A program made the position numbers and the translations under genes. This document shows, one piece after another, positions 55,501 through 57,899 of a DNA stretch of 64,000 bases. Source of the DNA: Lamellibrachia columna (lineage: Eukaryota; Annelida; Polychaeta; Sabellida; Siboglinidae); the NCBI GenBank assembly GCA_963662155.1, contig OY759271.1, forward strand, positions 1,400,132 through 1,464,131, read 5' to 3'. The notes under the pieces were generated by a model. That model worked only from the letters and a program-made list of their open reading frames with translations. It searched no databases and was not told where the DNA came from. Each line of letters begins with the position of its first letter. The first letter of the stretch is position 1.

Positions 55501-56731
55501 TGAAAAGTGCCGCCATCTGGTGTTAAACAGTTGGCACCACTTTTCAGTTGTTCTACCCTGGTCACCAAATTACACCACTAGTGTTAATTGTTAAACTACT
55601 ACCTTATTGTCTAGATAAACAAATGTTGGTGTATGCTTATAAGAACAGATTCCAATTTTTTTCAGTTGTACTGTATCCTTATTAGGTCATATACGGTAAA
55701 TTGGAGGAAAAAAGCTGGTGTCAGGAACAGTGGAAGATCATAGCAACCAAGGCTGTGCAGCAGTACAAGATTGCAATGCATGTGCATTAGCACTAGATTT
55801 TTTTTACAACCAGCATTCTTAGCCAACAGGTGCCATACGTGTCATAAATAATGCCTACTGTACAACAGCAACTAATAAAACTGACTGCATACGAATATAT
55901 GTAAAACAACTTATAGAAATTATAATTAAAAAATATTGCTATGACCAGGTGTTGAGGTGACATTGACGTCCCAAACATATCACAATGACATCCCAAACAT
56001 ATCGCAATGACATCCCAAACATATCGCAATGACATCCCAAACATATCGAAATGAAGTCCAAAACATATCACAATGACGTCACAAACATTTTGCAATGACA
56101 TCACAAACATATCCAGTGACGTCACAAACATTGCAATGACATCACAAACATATGGCAATGACATCACAAACATATCGCAATGACCTCACTAACATATCAC
56201 AATGACATCACAAACATATCACAATGACATCACAAGCATATCACAATGATGTCACAAACATAATGCAATGACGTCCCAAAATAAATCCAATGACGTCACA
56301 AACACGACCCACAAGCGTAGTTTTATTCTTAGCCAATACTTAGTTGTACGTGTTGTGAATACTGTCCACTGGTCAGCCTCAATGCTCTATAAAGGGAACT
56401 ATGAGGAAGAGCAAATTAAATACGACCTAACAATGCTGTTTCAGAGTCGTCCGGAAGTCTACACTCGGCCACTCACCAGGGGGTTGGCACTAAACCGTCC
56501 ACCCCCCGGACAGGACGTGTCTCCACCGGTCCCACCACATCAACACCCCGCCCCTCCAGTCGCCCCAAGACTACACCAGGCAGAACACAGAACAATGGCA
56601 CCCCTGCCCCCGCGACCCCTCGCACCAACAAGGGGGGTTTGAGAACAGCGGGGAGCGCCACTGGGGTGCGCACTAAGAAAGTGAATAGTGCCTCAAAGGC
56701 GATGCCCCCTCCTAGAAACATGAGATTCTAG
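2786..56731 (+). CDS. MACF1: Spectraplakin (MACF1/dystonin/Shot family), 3' 42 exons, 5'-partial
   Basis: Giant cytoskeletal linker joining actin, microtubules and junctions. Only the C-terminal 3128 residues are here; the actin-binding CH domains and the first part of the plakin domain lie upstream. I built the model by hand from 42 exons with AG/GT borders; their lengths sum to 9387 nt, an exact multiple of three, with no internal stop. Domain order in window numbering: end of SH3 and plakin domain (1-185), plakin repeats (186-968), spectrin-repeat rod (969-2807), EF-hands with loops at 2842-2853 and 2878-2889, GAS2 (about 2900-2990), basic S/T/P/R tail to 3128. The GAS2 core VMVRVGGGW and the EF loops [12 protein letters not shown] and [12 protein letters not shown] are family hallmarks. 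Vertebrates have two paralogues (MACF1, DST) and flies one (shot); the symbol means the family, not proven orthology to MACF1 over DST. Each exon is listed separately. Confidence 0.93.
3162..3375 (-). repeat. tRNA-derived SINE (subfamily A), minus orientation
   Basis: Read on the minus strand, the head has tRNA-like box A (TGGTCTAATGG) and a perfect box B (GGTTCGACTCC), then a body ending in a piece that recurs almost unchanged at 36675-36885. The anticodon arm does not fold as a functional tRNA. Confidence 0.8.
5177..5282 (+). CDS. MACF1: Spectraplakin exon 2: plakin-domain spectrin-like helix
   Basis: Residues 31-66. Begins [19 protein letters not shown], aligning with the helix after the SH3 in dystonin/MACF1 (conserved R-Q-Q and W). 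Acceptor CACCAG, donor GAG|GTAAGA; ends in phase 0. Confidence 0.9.
5325..5400. repeat. Dispersed repeat fragment shared with 24262-24355
   Basis: Both places read GTTGAC(T/G)TCTCCTTGCAATCTCT followed by CACTT(T/C)GAGTCCACC and GTCCA. The two copies sit in introns 2 and 12. Element class unknown. Confidence 0.65.
5490..6080 (+). repeat. 59-bp minisatellite carrying the exon-3 splice acceptor
   Basis: About ten copies of a 59-60 bp unit containing ATTGACTGCTCCCTGTGCAG followed by GTCACATGTG and TTTTGTTTGTAAAGAACATT. The last copy runs directly into exon 3: the true acceptor (CTGTGTAG) and the first nine exon bases (GTCACATGT) belong to the repeat unit. Confidence 0.93.
6081..6246 (+). CDS. 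MACF1: Spectraplakin exon 3: plakin domain
   Basis: Residues 67-121, starting [19 protein letters not shown], with [11 protein letters not shown] further on, a spectrin-like helical pattern. It enters in phase 0 and leaves in phase 1. The donor AAAG|GTCCAT is weak. A second GT at 6301 (TCAA|GTATCT) would also keep phase and add 18 codons, so the 3' border is uncertain. Confidence 0.78.
6926..6996 (+). CDS. MACF1: Spectraplakin exon 4: plakin domain linker
   Basis: Residues 122-145 ([20 protein letters not shown] and a few more), with W at a spectrin-like position. Acceptor CTCGCAG, donor CAG|GTGAGG. Phase 1 in, phase 0 out. Confidence 0.82.
7195..7275 (+). repeat. SINE tail fragment
   Basis: Carries CAGTCCCAAGGACTGGATAC followed by a TATATAAGAA tail, matching the 3' end of the tRNA-derived SINEs at 12488 and 16700. 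The tRNA head is absent. Confidence 0.6.
7383..7504 (+). CDS. MACF1: Spectraplakin exon 5: plakin domain
   Basis: Residues 146-185, [15 protein letters not shown] through SSAYIEK. Joined to exon 6, the segment SSAYIEKLKPVEI matches a plakin-domain motif SSTYIDKLKTVNL in vertebrate dystonin/MACF1. Acceptor TGCTAG, donor AA|GTGAGT; ends in phase 2. Confidence 0.9.
8090..8490 (+). repeat. CR1-like LINE 3' fragment, plus orientation
   Basis: Decayed coding for the LINE C-terminus ([48 protein letters not shown]) with frame breaks, then a short 3' UTR. It is the same family as the element at 61770-64000 and lies in intron 5. Confidence 0.85.
8906..11252 (+). CDS. MACF1: Spectraplakin exon 6: giant plakin-repeat exon
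   Basis: Residues 186-968, 2347 nt without a stop. After a charged linker rich in E and T ([14 protein letters not shown]) come about 20 degenerate repeats of roughly 38 residues following the plakin-repeat pattern VxDPxTGxxxSxxEAxxxGxID. Clear examples are [20 protein letters not shown] and [20 protein letters not shown]. Such repeats occur in Shot, MACF1b and DST-b, where they are linked to intermediate-filament or junction binding; here that role is inferred. Acceptor CCTGCAG at 8899-8905; donor CAG|GTAAGG. The ATG at 8853 lies in the intron and is not the start. The exon is not a multiple of three (see findings). Confidence 0.95.
11455..11512 (+). repeat. (GC)n(AC)n alternating purine-pyrimidine tract
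   Basis: About 12 GC dinucleotides run into an AC/GC tract within intron 6. Such tracts can adopt Z-DNA. Confidence 0.9.
11792..11959 (+). CDS. MACF1: Spectraplakin exon 7: start of rod
   Basis: Residues 969-1024, [15 protein letters not shown] to SDLKVRFEG, amphipathic helices of spectrin type. Acceptor TTTATAG, donor GGG|GTATGA (non-consensus beyond GT). Phase 0-0. Confidence 0.85.
12005..12400. mobile_element. Candidate MITE with ATCGATAG-rich ends
   Basis: Both ends of this intron segment are built from inverted and palindromic GCAATAGTATCG / ATCGATAGTATTGC units, facing each other across about 300 bases. No ORF. Boundaries are approximate. Confidence 0.45.
12488..12755 (+). repeat. tRNA-derived SINE (subfamily B), abutting exon 8
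   Basis: tRNA-like head (GGCATAGTGGTTAGAACATC ... GGGTTTAAATCC), body with GTACCTGGCTATAGACAG and tail CTGGATACCACGCTATATAA. It ends about 20 bases before the exon-8 acceptor, so its tail forms most of the upstream splice region. Confidence 0.82.
12775..12957 (+). CDS. MACF1: Spectraplakin exon 8: spectrin repeat
   Basis: Residues 1025-1085, [15 protein letters not shown] to DTVKQQLQ, with a conserved helix-A-type tryptophan ([12 protein letters not shown]). Acceptor TTGTGCAG, donor CAG|GTAGCC. Phase 0-0. Confidence 0.92.
13021..13462. mobile_element. Non-autonomous DNA transposon with short inverted ends
   Basis: Left end AGGTCAATTACAGTG and right end reading, reverse-complemented, AGGTCAGTTACATC. 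The interior is unusually dense in TAATTGGAATT motifs and has no ORF. hAT-like or similar MITE; family uncertain. Confidence 0.55.
13810..13893 (+). CDS. MACF1: Spectraplakin exon 9: rod
   Basis: Residues 1086-1113 ([16 protein letters not shown] to VLDEAK). Acceptor TTCAATAG, donor AAG|GTGTGT. Phase 0-0. Short, but it continues the rod in frame. Confidence 0.78.
16360..16445 (+). repeat. tRNA-derived SINE head fragment
   Basis: GTCTAATGGTTAGAGCACCC (box A region) and AGTTCAATTCC (box B) in the spacing of a tRNA-like promoter, then a short body. Related to the heads at 3162-3375 and 36675-36885. Confidence 0.7.
16700..17025 (+). repeat. tRNA-derived SINE (subfamily B), near full length
   Basis: tRNA-like head (CCGGTTAGAATGCC ... 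GGTTTCAAATCCC), body GAGTACCTGGCAATACAGAC and tail AAAGCGCTTTGAGCAGTCCT then CTATATAAGAAC. It is the most complete copy of the element at 12488-12755. Confidence 0.82.
17430..19090. promoter_or_regulatory. CpG-rich island, candidate internal promoter
   Basis: CpG dinucleotides are common here (for example CTCGCGCGCC, CACGCGGCGCCAGACG, GCGCCGCGGGCG, ACACGCGCGCGC) but scarce in the surrounding introns. Short ORFs exist on both strands (plus 17810-18013, 18352-18549, 18603-18890; minus 17634-17864, 18285-18665), none recognised. It lies after the plakin-repeat exon and before the main rod, where a promoter for a short isoform would fit. No transcription start can be placed; a TATAAAA occurs at 17812. 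Confidence 0.35.
19765..19850 (+). repeat. Short AACAGTGTACTA tandem repeat
   Basis: About six imperfect copies of a 12-14 bp unit (ACAGTGTACTAA) inside intron 9. Confidence 0.85.
20230..20367 (+). CDS. MACF1: Spectraplakin exon 10: charged insert in rod, candidate cassette
   Basis: Residues 1114-1159. Unlike its neighbours it is a charged, low-complexity segment: basic [12 protein letters not shown], then [20 protein letters not shown]. It is 46 codons, phase 0-0, so it can be skipped without changing frame. Acceptor TATCAG, donor AAG|GTGAGG. The SSSSEED stretch has casein-kinase-2-like sites (inference). Confidence 0.8.
21207..22013 (+). CDS. MACF1: Spectraplakin exon 11: about 2.5 spectrin repeats
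   Basis: Residues 1160-1428, the longest rod exon (807 nt). Conserved W positions: [24 protein letters not shown] and [12 protein letters not shown]. Acceptor CTTTTAG, donor AAG|GTGAGG. Phase 0-0. The coding frame continues upstream of the first ATG (21234). Confidence 0.95.
22014..23983 (+). other. Intron 11, nothing recognised
   Basis: About 2 kb of AT-rich intron. No exon, SINE, LINE or tandem repeat was identified. Confidence 0.5.
23984..24175 (+). CDS. MACF1: Spectraplakin exon 12: spectrin repeat
   Basis: Residues 1429-1492, [16 protein letters not shown] to LLVQMISFT, with helix-C-type [12 protein letters not shown]. Acceptor TGTACAG, donor ACT|GTGAGT. Phase 0-0. Confidence 0.9.
24262..24355. 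repeat. Dispersed repeat fragment shared with 5325-5400
   Basis: Shares CTCCTTGCAATCTCTCCAGC and the GAGTCCACC(G/A)TC(T/C)GTCC block with intron 2; same orientation. Confidence 0.65.
24365..24835 (+). repeat. Degenerate ~30-bp minisatellite in intron 12
   Basis: About 15 imperfect copies of a unit around GGCCACTGTGAGTGTCTCTG and TGATGGTCTA. Confidence 0.85.
25264..25383 (+). CDS. MACF1: Spectraplakin exon 13: spectrin repeat
   Basis: Residues 1493-1532, [20 protein letters not shown] to IQLRDHK, ending with the QxxxHK pattern typical of the A-B region of these repeats. Acceptor ACTTGCAG, donor AAG|GTACAG. Phase 0-0. Confidence 0.92.
26610..26800. mobile_element. Small hAT-like MITE
   Basis: Left end CAGGGGTTCCTAAACT and right end reading TTAGGGATTCCCAATCC on the other strand, the form of hAT terminal repeats. 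About 190 bp, no ORF, in intron 13. Confidence 0.6.
27122..27451 (+). CDS. MACF1: Spectraplakin exon 14: spectrin repeat
   Basis: Residues 1533-1642, about one full repeat (110 residues): [20 protein letters not shown] to RKQQDNAK, with [13 protein letters not shown]. Acceptor CTGTTAG, donor AAG|GTGCAT. Phase 0-0. Confidence 0.95.
28058..28267 (+). CDS. MACF1: Spectraplakin exon 15: spectrin repeat
   Basis: Residues 1643-1712, [20 protein letters not shown] to LRTVSTE, following the B-C helix pattern. Acceptor CTCGCAG, donor GAG|GTGAGA. Phase 0-0. The ATG upstream at 28019 is intronic. Confidence 0.92.
28925..29285 (+). repeat. 63-bp minisatellite
   Basis: About 5.5 copies of a unit with CCCAACTGTTCCTTACGGTT then CCCCATTGCCAT and TTTCTTCTGCACCAGTTCAG. 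The unit is a multiple of three, so frames stay open on both strands (plus 28899-29369, minus 28976-29287); I do not call these genes. Confidence 0.93.
29705..29835 (+). repeat. 19-bp minisatellite just upstream of exon 16
   Basis: About seven copies of ACAATGTTACACCTGTGTT, ending about ten bases before the acceptor TGTTTCAG of exon 16. Confidence 0.9.
29847..29966 (+). CDS. MACF1: Spectraplakin exon 16: spectrin repeat
   Basis: Residues 1713-1752, [20 protein letters not shown] to REQMADNN. Acceptor GTTTCAG, donor AAT|GTGAGT. Phase 0-0. Confidence 0.92.
30487..30589 (+). CDS. MACF1: Spectraplakin exon 17: spectrin repeat
   Basis: Residues 1753-1786, [20 protein letters not shown] to NRDE. 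Acceptor TGTGCAG, donor AAT|GTAAGG; leaves phase 1, matched by exon 18. Confidence 0.9.
31104..31336 (+). CDS. MACF1: Spectraplakin exon 18: spectrin repeat
   Basis: Residues 1787-1864, [20 protein letters not shown] to EQQKELE. Acceptor GCTACAG, donor GAG|GTGAGG. Phase 1 in, 0 out. Confidence 0.93.
31465..31580 (-). repeat. CR1-like LINE 3'-end fragment
   Basis: Minus-strand match to the LINE 3' UTR (ATTTAACAAGATTGCCATCC, then AGTGGACAAGGAAGCCAATG and TAAGCATATTCAC). In intron 18. Confidence 0.75.
31737..31967 (+). CDS. MACF1: Spectraplakin exon 19: spectrin repeat
   Basis: Residues 1865-1941, [20 protein letters not shown] to QKYDQTLQ. Acceptor CCCCCAG, donor CAG|GTGAGT. Phase 0-0. Confidence 0.93.
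32088..32176. repeat. Near-perfect 40-bp-arm palindrome in intron 19
   Basis: Left arm ATTAATTAAAATACATTTCT followed by an A-rich tract is mirrored by a T-rich tract and AGAAATGTATTTTAATTAA around a centre ATGCACATGCAT. Strong hairpin or cruciform potential; probably a tiny MITE remnant. Confidence 0.85.
32478..32579 (+). CDS. MACF1: Spectraplakin exon 20: spectrin repeat
   Basis: Residues 1942-1975, [20 protein letters not shown] to QLEELK, with the helix-A W. Acceptor TTATTAG, donor AAG|GTACAC. Phase 0-0. Confidence 0.9.
33049..33216 (+). CDS. MACF1: Spectraplakin exon 21: spectrin repeat
   Basis: Residues 1976-2031, [20 protein letters not shown] to GLHQRE, with helix-[13 protein letters not shown]. 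Acceptor TCTGCAG, donor GAG|GTAGCT. Phase 0-0. Confidence 0.94.
33228..33715 (+). repeat. 37-bp minisatellite right after the exon-21 donor
   Basis: About 13 copies of GGTGTCTTGTGTGGCTGTCT plus GTGGGTAGTCAGTAGTT, starting about 18 bases after the donor. The later copies replace GGCTG by GTCTG. Confidence 0.94.
33732..33898. mobile_element. 167-bp MITE with 18-bp inverted ends
   Basis: Left end GGACTCTCGCTGTAGGGA, right end TCCTTATAGCGAGAGTCC; they are reverse complements except for two positions. No ORF. It follows the 37-bp minisatellite immediately. Confidence 0.75.
34306..34461 (+). CDS. MACF1: Spectraplakin exon 22: spectrin repeat
   Basis: Residues 2032-2083, [20 protein letters not shown] to THLKNLQ. 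Acceptor GTTGCAG, donor CAG|GTTTGT. Phase 0-0. The ATG at 34282 precedes the acceptor. Confidence 0.9.
34972..35166 (+). CDS. MACF1: Spectraplakin exon 23: spectrin repeat
   Basis: Residues 2084-2148, [20 protein letters not shown] to RLQDTLKE. Acceptor CATTCAG, donor GAG|GTACAG. Phase 0-0. Confidence 0.93.
35356..36371. mobile_element. 1-kb non-autonomous DNA transposon, Tigger/pogo-like ends
   Basis: Terminal inverted repeats AGTCGCGCCTCGTTATAACG (left) and CGTTATAACGAGGCGCGACT (right) are perfect. A subterminal block GCGGTC..TCGTGGACCCCGA is present near both ends in the same orientation. The interior has no transposase-like ORF. CAGT-type ends next to TA suggest Tigger/pogo, but family is inference. 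In intron 23. Confidence 0.8.
36405..36460 (+). repeat. Four tandem copies of a 14-bp unit
   Basis: CATTTGTAATGACATTTGTA repeated, immediately after the DNA transposon at 35356-36371. Confidence 0.85.
36675..36885 (-). repeat. tRNA-derived SINE (subfamily A), minus orientation
   Basis: Nearly identical to the copy at 3162-3375 in both tRNA head (box B GGTTCGATTCC on the minus strand) and body (GCTAACGCAGGAGTTTGGAC on plus). High identity suggests fairly recent activity. Confidence 0.82.
37263..37391 (+). CDS. MACF1: Spectraplakin exon 24: spectrin repeat
   Basis: Residues 2149-2191, [20 protein letters not shown] to QFDKFL. Acceptor TGCCAG, donor CTG|GTAAGT. Phase 0-0. Confidence 0.93.
37508..37574. 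repeat. (TA)n microsatellite
   Basis: About 33 uninterrupted TA dinucleotides in intron 24. Confidence 0.97.
38210..38380 (+). CDS. MACF1: Spectraplakin exon 25: spectrin repeat
   Basis: Residues 2192-2248, [20 protein letters not shown] to KADRRK. Acceptor CTTCCCAG, donor AAG|GTGGGT. Phase 0-0. Confidence 0.93.
39067..39222 (+). CDS. MACF1: Spectraplakin exon 26: spectrin repeat
   Basis: Residues 2249-2300, [20 protein letters not shown] to IQDHQ. The [15 protein letters not shown] stretch aligns with PSKILDRVTVQIEEH in vertebrate MACF1. Acceptor TTTGTAG, donor CAG|GTAGGC. Phase 0-0. Confidence 0.95.
39345..39425 (+). repeat. CR1-like LINE 3' UTR fragment
   Basis: AACCAATGACTATCTTGTTC and GAGTTTGTTGCTTTGGATGA resemble the LINE 3' UTR at 8440-8490, in plus orientation. 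Confidence 0.5.
39820..40026 (+). CDS. MACF1: Spectraplakin exon 27: conserved spectrin repeat
   Basis: Residues 2301-2369. [20 protein letters not shown] followed by [17 protein letters not shown] is very close to the vertebrate MACF1/DST segment [20 protein letters not shown], one of the best matches in the rod. Acceptor TTGCTAG, donor CGG|GTAAGT. Phase 0-0. Confidence 0.97.
40636..40749 (+). CDS. MACF1: Spectraplakin exon 28: spectrin repeat
   Basis: Residues 2370-2407, [20 protein letters not shown] to DLDELQ, aligning with FHDSWSGLMQWLEETEKTL of MACF1. Acceptor TTGTAG, donor CAG|GTATGG. Phase 0-0. Confidence 0.95.
40880..41018 (+). repeat. ~31-bp minisatellite upstream of exon 29
   Basis: Five imperfect copies of a unit around GGGATAGTGACATAAAATGG and TGTCACAAGT, ending about 25 bases before the exon-29 acceptor. 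Confidence 0.85.
41043..41215 (+). CDS. MACF1: Spectraplakin exon 29: spectrin repeat
   Basis: Residues 2408-2464, [20 protein letters not shown] to [24 protein letters not shown] matches the MACF1 segment YDATMRLGKALKEKAPKSD. Acceptor GTTACAG, donor AG|GTACGT; leaves phase 2. Confidence 0.95.
41702..41861 (+). CDS. MACF1: Spectraplakin exon 30: spectrin repeat
   Basis: Residues 2465-2518, [20 protein letters not shown] to [21 protein letters not shown] is almost identical to MACF1 LAEDQPVHGDLDLV. Acceptor GTTACAG, donor AAG|GTGGGT. Phase 2 in, 0 out. Confidence 0.97.
41885..42150 (-). repeat. CR1-like LINE 3' fragment, minus orientation
   Basis: Minus-strand remnants of the LINE end: a decayed C-terminal coding stretch (ACAATCTGTAGATAAATTGT, GTCCTCTAGTTCTATC on plus) and 3' UTR (TTATCGAGAGGCCAACAATT). 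In intron 30. Confidence 0.8.
42172..42335. repeat. Dispersed hairpin repeat, copy 1
   Basis: AATAACTGAAAAGTGTCGCC then CATCTGGTG and CTTCAGTTGTTCTACG, followed by CACCAAATGACACTACTAGT; the same order recurs at 55485-55650. Inverted CTGAA/TTCAG arms flank a CGCCATCTGGTG core. Confidence 0.75.
42427..42597 (+). CDS. MACF1: Spectraplakin exon 31: spectrin repeat
   Basis: Residues 2519-2575, [20 protein letters not shown] to EALKL, aligning with VFQKELGKRTGTVQVLKRS of MACF1. Acceptor CCTACAG, donor CTG|GTAAGT. Phase 0-0. Confidence 0.95.
43034..43159 (+). CDS. MACF1: Spectraplakin exon 32: spectrin repeat
   Basis: Residues 2576-2617, [20 protein letters not shown] to RIEQHD; the [18 protein letters not shown] part matches MACF1 LEWLSEAEQTLRFRGALPD. 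Acceptor CTTTCAG, donor GAT|GTAAGT. Phase 0-0. Confidence 0.95.
43354..43497 (+). CDS. MACF1: Spectraplakin exon 33: spectrin repeat
   Basis: Residues 2618-2665, [20 protein letters not shown] to [27 protein letters not shown] parallels MACF1 EVILAVCHPDCITTIKHWIT. Acceptor TCGACAG, donor CAG|GTGAGG. Phase 0-0. Confidence 0.96.
43669..44363. mobile_element. ~690-bp non-autonomous DNA transposon
   Basis: Imperfect inverted ends: left TAAAACCTGCCTTATTGGAC, right (other strand) GTGAAACCTGTCCATAGCAG. Several internal copies of CCATAACGGACA/GGACACCTGTC. It includes three 24-bp tandem copies of GACAGGACTGTTCTACCGTG (44098-44170). No transposase ORF. In intron 33. Confidence 0.7.
44370..44485. repeat. 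(TA)n-rich stretch
   Basis: Three short TA runs separated by TTTGTTTAACTTTTAT sequence, itself duplicated. Confidence 0.85.
44653..44841 (+). CDS. MACF1: Spectraplakin exon 34: spectrin repeat
   Basis: Residues 2666-2728, [20 protein letters not shown] to LIREHL, with [14 protein letters not shown] and [17 protein letters not shown], matching MACF1 EELLAWIQWAETTL and EPIPQNIDRVKALIAEH. Acceptor TTTACAG, donor CTG|GTGGGT. Phase 0-0. The following intron holds the 33-bp minisatellite. Confidence 0.97.
44926..49315. repeat. 4.4-kb 33-bp minisatellite with 1749-bp higher-order period
   Basis: About 133 copies of a 33-bp unit: TCTGAAATTTAGTGGTTTTC then TTAGTGTGATGTG. A second unit type replaces TTTAGTGG by TTGATTGG. 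Diagnostic variants recur exactly 1749 bases (53 units) apart: GGTATTC at 45726 and 47475, GTGCGATGTA at 45967 and 47716, GTATGATG at about 45532 and 47281, TTCTTTGTG at 45561 and 47310 and again at 46881 and 48630. The last ten units are diverged. Because 33 is a multiple of three, the minus strand has a 1474-codon open frame and the plus strand several shorter ones, all repeat artefacts. Confidence 0.97.
49860..49963 (+). CDS. MACF1: Spectraplakin exon 35: last spectrin repeat, first part
   Basis: Residues 2729-2762, [20 protein letters not shown] to AAIRGR; MACF1 has TFMEEMTRKQPDVDRVTKTY here. Acceptor GCTGCAG, donor AG|GTAAGG; leaves phase 2. It has no recognisable ATG and is too short for a simple ORF scan. 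Confidence 0.93.
50421..50553 (+). CDS. MACF1: Spectraplakin exon 36: end of last spectrin repeat
   Basis: Residues 2763-2807, [20 protein letters not shown] to [24 protein letters not shown] parallels MACF1 LSARWQQVWLLALERQRKLN. Acceptor TGCCCAG, donor GAG|GTAATA. Phase 2 in, 0 out. Confidence 0.95.
51370..51532 (+). CDS. MACF1: Spectraplakin exon 37: EF-hand 1
   Basis: Residues 2808-2861. [20 protein letters not shown] is the conserved entry (MACF1 [20 protein letters not shown]). Calcium loop [12 protein letters not shown] has D, D, D, S and E at the canonical ligand positions. Acceptor ATTCCAG, donor A|GTAAGT; phase 0 in, 1 out. Confidence 0.98.
52386..52498 (+). CDS. MACF1: Spectraplakin exon 38: EF-hand 2
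   Basis: Residues 2862-2899. [17 protein letters not shown] then loop [12 protein letters not shown] with all ligand positions filled, then [11 protein letters not shown]. Acceptor GTTCAG, donor CAG|GTGGGT. Phase 1 in, 0 out. Confidence 0.98.
52773..52910 (+). CDS. MACF1: Spectraplakin exon 39: GAS2 domain, first half
   Basis: Residues 2900-2945, [20 protein letters not shown] to GEGKYK. The [18 protein letters not shown] segment aligns with IEDEVTRQVAKCKCAKRF of GAS2 domains (two Cys kept). Acceptor CTTGCAG, donor AAG|GTAAGA. Phase 0-0. Confidence 0.97.
53363..53480 (+). CDS. MACF1: Spectraplakin exon 40: GAS2 domain core
   Basis: Residues 2946-2984. [20 protein letters not shown] then [19 protein letters not shown] is the GAS2 signature; it binds and stabilises the microtubule lattice in this family. 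Acceptor TTGTAG, donor AAAG|GTAGAA. Phase 0 in, 1 out. Confidence 0.98.
54180..54350 (+). repeat. CR1-like LINE 3'-end fragment, plus orientation
   Basis: Last codons ([17 protein letters not shown], then stop), 3' UTR and the terminal tandem AAATCTTGTTAAATCTTGTT. It is the shortest intact 3' end in the window and defines the LINE tail. In intron 40. Confidence 0.85.
54643..54789 (+). CDS. MACF1: Spectraplakin exon 41: GAS2 end and start of basic tail
   Basis: Residues 2985-3033. [20 protein letters not shown] matches MACF1 ARGRTNLELREKFILPEGAS, then [20 protein letters not shown]. The correct frame is not the long ORF that runs through it from 54499. Acceptor CTCAG, donor G|GTGAGT. Phase 1-1. 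Confidence 0.96.
55025..55430. repeat. 36-bp minisatellite in intron 41
   Basis: About 11 copies of ACTTCACACCATGCAGGACA plus GTTTATACTGCACTGG, with CATGCA, CAGGCA and CTTGCA variants. Unit is a multiple of three, so three plus frames and one minus frame stay open. Confidence 0.95.
55485..55655. repeat. Dispersed hairpin repeat, copy 2
   Basis: GAACAACTGAAAAGTG and CACTTTTCAGTTGTTC form a perfect 16-bp inverted repeat around CCGCCATCTGGTGTTAAACA, followed by CACCAAATTACACCACTAGT. The same layout as 42172-42335, where one arm has decayed. Confidence 0.8.
55965..56290. repeat. ~22-bp degenerate minisatellite
   Basis: About 14 copies of ATATCGCAATGACATCCCAA-type units, shifting to CACAAACATATC forms. 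It ends about 150 bases before exon 42. Confidence 0.9.
56445..56731 (+). CDS. MACF1: Spectraplakin exon 42: C-terminal basic S/T/P tail and stop
   Basis: Residues 3034-3128 and stop TAG (56729-56731). Joined in phase 1 it reads [20 protein letters not shown], later [20 protein letters not shown] and ends [10 protein letters not shown]. Composition (Ser, Thr, Pro, Arg, Lys, Gly) resembles the microtubule-binding GSR tail of spectraplakins. A competing open frame exists, but only this frame continues exon 41. No SxIP motif is seen. Acceptor GTTTCAG. Confidence 0.9.
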
Positions 56732-57609
56732 GAAGTGAAGATAAGTTAGATAACATACGTGTTGGACCATTGTGGAGAAGAGACCATTTTTGTGTTTTTG
56801 CAAACAAACTATTGGTGCCAAAAACAGAAGTTTTTGAGGCAAAATAGATATTTTCGCAAGGCAGGCCAATGGTAGACTCCAACGGTTAATCAGTTGTGAG
56901 CCATTTCGATTATGTGTGATATTACGTTTTCGCAGTCTGCCTGGACGATACCAGTGCAGTCGTTTCGCCTGACTGCACGACTACACCAATATTTATGTGT
57001 TTGATACACAGTGTCGTGTTTATGTGTGTAATTTAAGTGTTTTAATGTAAAGTTGATCAAAATATTGTGTGGATGATGTGTGTGATTATGTGGCTGTTTT
57101 TGGATCACGGATGTAGATCGAACTTCTGATGCCTGTGGGCTGCAGCTTTGGTATGTAAATACACAGCATTATATATGTATTAATATATCTGAAAATGGAC
57201 AACCTGTAGCCTTAATTTAACATGTGTTAGCTCAACTATTTGTCTATTTTTTTAAAGACAGCTGTTCCATACATATTAGTTTTGTATTAATCGGCTGTGA
57301 AATTTTTTTCTTATCGACTTGTATGCTTGTGCTAATAATTAATACTAGGAAAATGGAAGCACGATTTAAACTGGAGCAAACTGACTAGATGTGAAAGATT
57401 CCTCACTCACCACTGAATGATATATCATTTTTATTACATACTTGAAGCACCCAAGAAACACATCTGTAGCCAGTACCTTAAATTGATCAATATTTTTATT
57501 ACAAAATATGCAACTTTATTTAAACTTGCAATGTCACTGAATGTGTTTATAACTTGTACTTTGTATTGCTTGTATAAACCGAGTGTTACTACATTACTGT
57601 AAATTGAGA

Positions 57610-57615
57610 AATAAA
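57610..57615 (+). terminator. Candidate polyadenylation signal AATAAA (proximal)
   Basis: AATAAA 879 bases after the spectraplakin stop, in AT-rich context. Confidence 0.5.
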
Positions 57616-57864
57616 TAATATGATGACAAATACACAGTTGTTGTTTAACACTAGACGTAGGTGGATACAAACCCCATTTCATTCATTTAATCACGGCGTA
57701 AAACCAAATTATCAATGTCAATGCAATTTGTTTTGTGTGCACAATTTACAGTAGTAAATACGTGTAGAAAATATACAAATGTTCAGAATTTCCCCGCATT
57801 CTTTAAATTGTTCTACCGAATACACCCTTGTAATTTTTTTAGGTTTTAGGGTGAATGTTTTTTA

Positions 57865-57870
57865 AATAAA
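57865..57870 (+). terminator. Candidate polyadenylation signal AATAAA (distal)
   Basis: AATAAA followed about 35 bases later by a GT-rich stretch (TCTGTGTGTACATGCGTGTG), the usual arrangement of a cleavage site. Confidence 0.5.
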
Positions 57871-57899
57871 CATTTGCCATAAAAACAATCAAAGGATGT

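Larger units (their letters stand above)
56732..57890 (+). other. Spectraplakin 3' UTR
   Basis: AT-rich sequence without conserved ORF after the stop. Two AATAAA polyadenylation signals are visible, at 57610-57615 and 57865-57870, giving 3' UTRs of about 0.9 or 1.15 kb. Confidence 0.6.

Noticed and set aside
56268..56642. 124-codon ORF over the last exon (proline-rich frame)
   Set aside because: This frame does not continue exon 41. The phase-1 join gives the S/T/P/R tail that ends at 56731.
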